From: Brachypodium distachyon
Taxonomy: Eukaryota > Streptophyta > Magnoliopsida > Poales > Poaceae
Direction: 5' to 3'
DNA: 64,000 bases
NCBI RefSeq assembly: GCF_000005505.3
Contig: NC_016131.3
Span: 10,065,501 to 10,129,500 of the forward strand
The position numbers and the translations under genes are program-made. Positions 58,529-64,000 of this stretch are shown piece after piece. Below the pieces are notes generated by a model that did not search any database, was not told where the DNA came from, and saw only the letters and a program-made list of their open reading frames with translations. How positions within the stretch are numbered: the stretch's first letter is position 1; each line of letters begins with the position of its first letter.

Positions 58529-59472
58529 CATGTCTTTTATTTATTAGTAGCTTTGCAAGTTTAGTTTAGTTTCTTTGAAGTTATGCTTATGCTCATTAAA
58601 AGAAAATTCAAAAATATTTGCACTTCTTCTCTACTTGTTAGTTGGTTTTAATTGTTATGCTTGGTGTATTAAATGAAAATGCCAAAAACATGTTCTTAAT
58701 TATCAGTTCTACCATTATGCTTGCTTTATATAAATGAAAACAACAAAAATATTTTGCTTTGTTAGTCAGTATTTGTGAGTTTCTAAACCCAAAAAGATTT
58801 GCCTTTCCTTTTGCCTTTCTTAGTTTGCTTTTGCTTTATGTTTCTTTAAGTTATGCAAACAATAAAAATATGCATTACATGACTCCATTCAAGTCCTATT
58901 GCTACGCACTTAATGTTTATCTATATGAATGAAATGAATAATCTTGATGCTGAGAGGAAGAGCAACGATGATGAAGATGACAAGCAGCTAGATAAGAACC
59001 TTGGTATGTTACTTTCCTCTCCTTATGCATAAGAATTAATGTTAGCTAGTACTTGTGGACATCTTATCCTTGATGATGGAGAGTATCATCCTGAAATTAG
59101 AATTTGTCACGCTGAGAACATTAGTGATTCACATAGAAGATTCGCATCCCATTTTACTTGTTTGGCAGGGTGACACCTACATCATTCAAATTTATATTTT
59201 CAAATGGTGCCTTTAAAGAACTGTGGTTAATGAGCAGGTCGTTCCTTCTATTTGAATATTGAGTCACAATTCATACTAATACATAACTGTTATTGTTTTC
59301 GTTCTAGTACCAACAAATGTGGAGTACAATATCCTTGAGGCAATTGCCATATCCTATACCGTATCCGGTCGGATAGTTAATTCTCTTCCTGTATCCATAT
59401 CATTGGATTCGGAAACGGTTTCGATCGGTATTTATATCTGTTGTTGTTCTAGAAAACAACAGGAGTATGGGG
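58529..59472. other. AT-rich transposon-derived DNA, nothing recognised
   Basis: Short open frames only. It lies between the MITE and the gypsy 3' LTR. Confidence 0.4.
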
Positions 59473-60256
59473 TGTCAATGCTCGATGGCACAAGTGCGTG
59501 AATAGTATGTAGGGTGTGTACGCCGGCCTTATAGCGAAGGTCGCCGTACACTTGGACAAGTTGACACGTCGATATTTTTTGAATAGGTTCGGTCGACCCT
59601 GCGGGTACGACTTAGTCCTATGTTAGGAGAGGCTTCGAGGGGGTCGTTAGCCGGGTGTTTGGGCCGAACTCGTCTTCCCAAATCACCTATGACGAGAGAT
59701 CTCTAGGGCCGCCTCAGACTTGGGCCGAACTTGTCTTCCCAAGTAGCGAGGTTGGGATACCCTCGAGACTCTAACCCGATCCCTCTACTTCGAATCGAGG
59801 TCGTGCTAGACGGCCCGGAAACTCGAAACTAGGCTTCCAAAGTCGCATCCCTGAGATCGAGTCGAGACTAGACTCGACCCAAGCACTCGAGAGCGGGCTC
59901 CTTAGGTTGCTCTAGCCCTCTCCCCTTAGATCTTATTCCAATGGAGAGTGAATGATACATGCCCCCATGGGGGGGCATTTATAGCCTAGGGGTCCTTGAC
60001 AAAAGACCATGGCTACCCTTGAGGGAGAGGAAAATGAGGGTAAGGTGGTAAATTCATCTCTAGAGCTTTCTTGGCCCCTACTCTAGCTCCTTTGACCATG
60101 GCATGGGAGGCTTGACCCTTTGACTCCTTTGACCGACGCTTAGTTGGCATGGCTATGCCTTGTTGGCGATTTGACCGGCCTTTGGAATTCGTTAACTTGG
60201 TCGTCGCTACGTAGGATTGCGGCCCGGCCCATGTAAGGATTTTATTATATTACAAC
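59473..60256 (-). repeat. 3' LTR of a minus-strand gypsy element
   Basis: 784 bp, plus-strand ends TGTCAATGCTCG and ATTACAACA (TG..CA). On the minus strand it starts TGTTGTAATATAATAAAATCC right after the purine tract AAGGGGGCTAC; a TATA box GGCTATAAATGCC lies at about 59977-59989 (minus). The element body lies to the right. Confidence 0.75.
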
Positions 60257-60270
60257 AGTAGCCCCCTTGA
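60257..60270 (-). other. Polypurine tract of the gypsy element
   Basis: Minus-strand TCAAGGGGGCTAC abuts the LTR. Confidence 0.7.
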
Positions 60271-61674
60271 GCCGGAGGCATTGGAAATGCCTTCGGGTCA
60301 ACTTCAACGTCGACGGCGCGCTGAGATTCTTCTTCCAATACCCGGATCATAACTCTCCTTGGGACGAGCCACCGGCTAGGTAGGTTTTACGAGAAAACCG
60401 GGCCTAGGTGGGCTACCTTGTGAGATACTTGTATTTCCGGAAGTTTTCCCAGCAGATTTGAGGCATTCGGGGCGTTGCGTTGGGGCGTGCCACCGGCTAG
60501 GTAAACTTCTTCGAGGAAGAAGATAGACCTAGGTGGGCTTTGCTACACAAAACTTGCGGTTTTGTGAGCTTAGGCGCATCCCAAGGCTCCTCGGAATTTT
60601 CATTTATAAGGTCCTCCATGCAAAAGTCAAGGTTGCAGGGTCTTGGCATTTAATTCCCGGGCCACGGAGGGCTCGTTCATAATTTTCCAAGTTTCAGGGG
60701 GCTTCCCTGCAAAAAGGCTGAGCCTTGGGCTCTATTTCTCATTTTGGTTGGTTCTGCAGGCCGAGCCGGCCTCGTGGGCCTCTCGGGCGTGCGGGTAGAT
60801 CCCGACCAGGCCCAAGAGGCCTCTCCTCCTTTTTCCTTCCTTCTCTTCTTTTTTTTTATCAGCGCGATGTTGGGCCGTGGATTGGGTTTTTAAGTTGGTG
60901 GATCAAACGGTCCCAGGCGTCCCGAAGACCTAGATCCGACGGCGCTGGCTCGTCTTCTTCCTTCGTACGGGAGGGGAGAAAGGGGCTTGTCCTCCCTTCC
61001 TCTTCGGTTGACGACGCCGTCACCGGGGTGATGCCGGCGGTCACGCGGTGCGGCCAGAACGGCTCTGGCGCAGGTCCCTTGGCCGGGACCTCCTCCTTTT
61101 CGCCTTTTCCTCCTCTCTTTTTCCCTTTTGCTCTGTGCGCCCTGACCAGTGGTCGGCTTGACCCTTGTCTTCTTGCTATGACCAAGCCGACCGGCGGGAC
61201 GTTGGGTCCGGATGTCGAGACGAGCTTTGGCCTATAAAAACGGGGACAAGGAGCACAAGAGGGGCATAGATGAGCTTCGGTTTTCCTCCCCTCCGGTGCC
61301 GCAGACGAGCTTCGGCGGCACCCGAGGATGGAGACGAGACCGTTGGCTCGTAGGGGCTCCTTGAGGGCGTTTAGCCAGTCCGCTTCGTTGCCGAAGGTGT
61401 TGAGGGTGGTCGTATCTTCGTGGGGTACGAGATTTCGGCGAGCTTCGGGCTTCGAACGGTGTTGTCGTTGCTTGCAGTTCGAGCCAAGGAGAGGCGGCGC
61501 CCGGGAGCTCCATTGCCCGTGTCGAGGTGAGTAGCGGTCGACGTTCTTCTCGTGCCATCGTTTGGCAAGCGTGCGAGGCGGCGCGGGCGCGGCCCTGGTG
61601 CGGGTGGTGTTGGCGGGTGACGGTCACGGCACGCTGGGCGTGGTATGGGCACGGTGCGCGCGGCGACCGCGGGT

Positions 61675-61820
61675 GACGGGCGCGGTGCGTCGGGAGCGGC
61701 ATGGCGAGGCCATGACGCGCGCAGCGACGGCGAAGCAGCCGTGTAGGCGACGGGCGTGGTGCGCCGGGAGTGACATGGGGAGGCCATGACGCGCGCGGCG
61801 ACGGCGAAGCTGCCACGTAG
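61675..61820. repeat. 73-bp tandem duplication
   Basis: Units 61675-61747 and 61748-61820, both starting GACGGGCG(C/T)GGTGCG, differ at about ten positions. Confidence 0.85.
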
Positions 61821-62379
61821 ATGACAGCGACGGCCTGGGGGCCTTTTGTCGCACCAGTGACACCCAGGGTACCACCGCTGCGTGACGCGTTGGCCACCAC
61901 GCTTGCCCCTGGAAGGATCGCACCCCGGTCAGCTCCGCACAAGCTGCCCGGCAAGTCGCTAGCCTGGTAGGGCTAGCCGGGCTGCGGGGGTTGCCTAGAA
62001 GGGCAGCAGGAGAAATCCCACCTGGGCACCTCCCAAGAAGTTTGCTTGCCGGGGAGGGTGTTCCCGGGCGCAAGTGTCCGTTACAAGAGCAAGAGCGAGC
62101 GGAGGCAACAGCGGCACCACATGGCCGCTCGGCGGGCGCGCTGCGCGCAGGATTCGTCAGGACGAGGAGTGAAGCACACGCCAGCATTGAATGCTCCGAC
62201 CAAAAGGGGATTCCCCGTCCTTTCAGCCTACAGTGACCCACCTGGGGTAAATTTCAGGCACCTAGACCCCTAGCTGCAGGGCTGCCTAATCTGCATGCAA
62301 GCCAGCGCATCAAGGAGGAGCTACCCTAGCTCTCTGCTCGCCATTTGTCACCCATGTACCGTGGCACCTGTGGCATCCC

Positions 62380-62670
62380 TTTCGGTATAAAAGGAGGACT
62401 CTCGCCAACGGTCAAAGGGTTCGGTTCCTTCAGATTCACGCTAGCACAGGCCGAATATAGCAAGTAGCACGTAGCCAGAAAAGAGAGAGCAGCCGGGGAC
62501 TCCCCCCCGGCAACCGGTAAACCCAAGTTCACTGGCTAATAATAAACTCAGAAGCAGGACGTAGGGTTTTACACCTCAGGGTGGCCCGAACCTGGGTGAA
62601 CGATCCCGCGTTCATTGCGCTCTTACGCTTTGCATTGGTCTCGCCGGCGACTGCCGGGGCGATCCCTGTC
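62380..62670 (+). repeat. LTR-like R/U5 segment in plus orientation
   Basis: TATA box GGTATAAAAGGA at about 62380-62391, followed by leader-like sequence, TAATAATAAACTCAGAAG and the motif GTGGCCCGAACCTGGGTGAAC near 62581. These are normal features of gypsy LTRs, but here on the plus strand, opposite to the adjacent gag. Ends not determined. Confidence 0.45.
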
Positions 62671-62690
62671 GCCCACTGCCGAACCTCAAA

Positions 62691-64000
62691 GGGGGTGCCC
62701 AAGCATCCCCGGTGTCTGAGCCGCGGGGCTCCTGGAAGCCGGGCTCGTCGCCCGCGCTGCAATCAGACTCACGCTGCTCCTCACCGCGAGCCTTGTCTCG
62801 TCCCTTGGGAGGGCGCTCCCTGCCGGCGCGGGCCTGGCCGCGTCCTCCCTGGGCTTCCTCCCTGCCGGCGCCCCTACCAGCAGGCTTCGGCCCCGCCCTA
62901 GGGTCGTTCGGGCAATCCCGGGAGAGGTGCCCGATGTCGCCGCAGTTGAAGCAGGCGCCGGCCGCTCGGCATTCCTCGTGGCGCTGCTCGCGCCTCTGCT
63001 TGATACCCTGCAGGATGCGGCAATCCTGTGCATCGTGGGTGGCGTTGGCATGGATGGGGCAACGAGGCGCGTCGCCTGGCTTGCCGCCGGACCCGCCACC
63101 AGATGAGGCCTTTTTCGCAGGCCTCGCGGTAGCCCCTGACTCCGCGGCGAGGACTTGCTTCCCGTTACGCTTCCGGGAGCCCTTCTTCTACGAGGCCTCA
63201 GATGGGCTTGCGGCAGCCTTAGCAGCAAGCTCGGGAGCCAAGCGCCCTTCCTCGGCCATGGCACACTTGTGCACCAGGGCGTAGAGATCCTGTGTCGTCC
63301 GGATCCGATGCGTGCTCAGCTTCTCCCGCATCTTGGGGTCACGGACGTTGATGGCGAAGGTGTTGCTGATGGTGACAGCCTCCGCCTCCGGGATGGAGTA
63401 GGAGAGGCTGGAGAAGCGGTTGACAAAGCTCCGCAGCATCTCTCCCGGCTTCTGCACCACAGTGTGCAGCTCCACCATGGTTCCTGGGCACTTGTAGCCG
63501 CCCTGAAATGCAGTCACGAACTGCTCGCGCAGGTCCGTGCAAGTGGCTATGGACCCGGCAGACAGGTTGAGCAGCCAAGTTCTCGCCGATCCCTTGAGGA
63601 CCATCGGGAACCAGTTGGCCCTGACCTTATCGTCGGCGCCGATAGCGTGCATCCCCAACGTGCATGTCAGGAGGAAATCCTTCGGGTTCACGGTCCCGTC
63701 GTACGTCTCAAGCGCCGGCGCTCGGAACTTGCGGGGCCATGTCACCCGGCGCAGCTCACGGGTGAACACGGTGCAGCCATCCTCGGCACCCATGGGAGCA
63801 TCCTCCTGCTCCTCCGGGCGCTGGCGCTCTACCTCGCGCCGGTGTCGGCGCTCCAAGCACTGGCGGAGATCCTCCTGTTGGCGGACGTTCAGGACGCCGC
63901 GTGTGTCACCCTGTGTGACGGTTGGTGACGAATCCGAGAACCCCTCGTGATCCCCGCCTCCTTGCCCTCCCTGCGGGGGAGGGTTTTCTCCCTGCCCCGG
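62691..64000 (-). pseudogene. Gypsy gag polyprotein, partial at right edge, with in-frame stop
   Basis: The minus-strand frame is open from the right edge to a TAG at 63188-63190 and then continues in the same frame to about 62700. It shows a retrotransposon-gag domain (FRAPALETYDGTVNPKDFLL, ANWFPMVLKGSARTWLLNLS, FVTAFQGGYK, LRSFVNRFSSLSYSIPEAE) and, after the stop, a zinc knuckle CFNCGDIGHLSRDCP near 62925-62970. The start codon is outside the window. The single stop and the missing pol show it is not intact here. Confidence 0.85.

Larger units (their letters stand above)
60271..62690. other. Non-coding part of the gypsy block, with LTR-like and repeated segments
   Basis: Contains two related segments (CCACCGGCTAGGTA...CCTAGGTGGGCT, about 60367-60414 and about 60491-60540), a TATA-like CCTATAAAAACGG at about 61231, tandem 73-bp units at 61675-61820, and from about 62380 a plus-oriented LTR-like stretch. 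GC-rich open frames here (for example 60725-61237 +, 61232-61954 -) look non-coding. Confidence 0.45.

Noticed and set aside
60725..61954. Long GC-rich frames in the gypsy block
   Set aside because: Low-complexity Pro/Arg/Ser composition; no gag, protease, RT, RNase H or integrase motif.
62712..63928. Plus-strand frames opposite the gypsy gag
   Set aside because: Shadows of the minus-strand gag, which has a recognisable gag domain and zinc knuckle.

Overview
The window is nuclear DNA from a grass. The evidence is intron-rich plant housekeeping genes, a GC-rich intronless monocot-style gene, Stowaway and Tourist-like MITEs with the usual grass termini, and copia, gypsy, LINE and Helitron-like elements. 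A Pooideae species fits the protein flavour, but I cannot fix the species from sequence alone.

The left half (about 1-46.2 kb) is gene space. In order it holds: the 3' end of an unrecognised tail-anchored protein gene (+); cobalamin-independent methionine synthase (-, 13 coding exons plus a 5'UTR intron); a Mutator-like element with a nested Tourist-like element that carries a broken carboxylesterase fragment; a FAR1-related (FRS) domesticated-transposase gene (-, 3 exons, long MITE-bearing intron); an intronless VAPYRIN-type MSP/ankyrin gene (-), a family required for arbuscular mycorrhiza; a decayed Ty1-copia element (-); a small KS-type (HIRD11-like) dehydrin (-); and a head-to-head pair of a p23 co-chaperone gene (-) and the Golgi Qb-SNARE membrin (+).

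The right part (46.4-64 kb) is nested transposable elements. A nearly full-length but mutated L1-type LINE (-) with a 16-bp target duplication sits about 0.3 kb past the membrin stop codon. Beyond it are two Helitron-like 3' ends in opposite orientation, one bounding a candidate 1.49-kb Helitron that splits a gypsy gag-pol relic, then a minus-strand LTR relic, a minus-strand gypsy 3' LTR with polypurine tract, and a gypsy gag that runs off the right edge and carries an in-frame stop. No CRISPR array, rRNA or convincing tRNA gene was seen.

The genes do not form a pathway. They are independent loci: one-carbon/methionine metabolism, light-signalling-type transcription factor, symbiosis, stress protection, Hsp90 co-chaperone and ER-Golgi traffic. 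I found no wholly new system. The most notable items are the nested gene-capturing transposon, the FRS C-terminal extension, the candidate Helitron inside a gypsy relic, and the rearranged gypsy block at the right edge.
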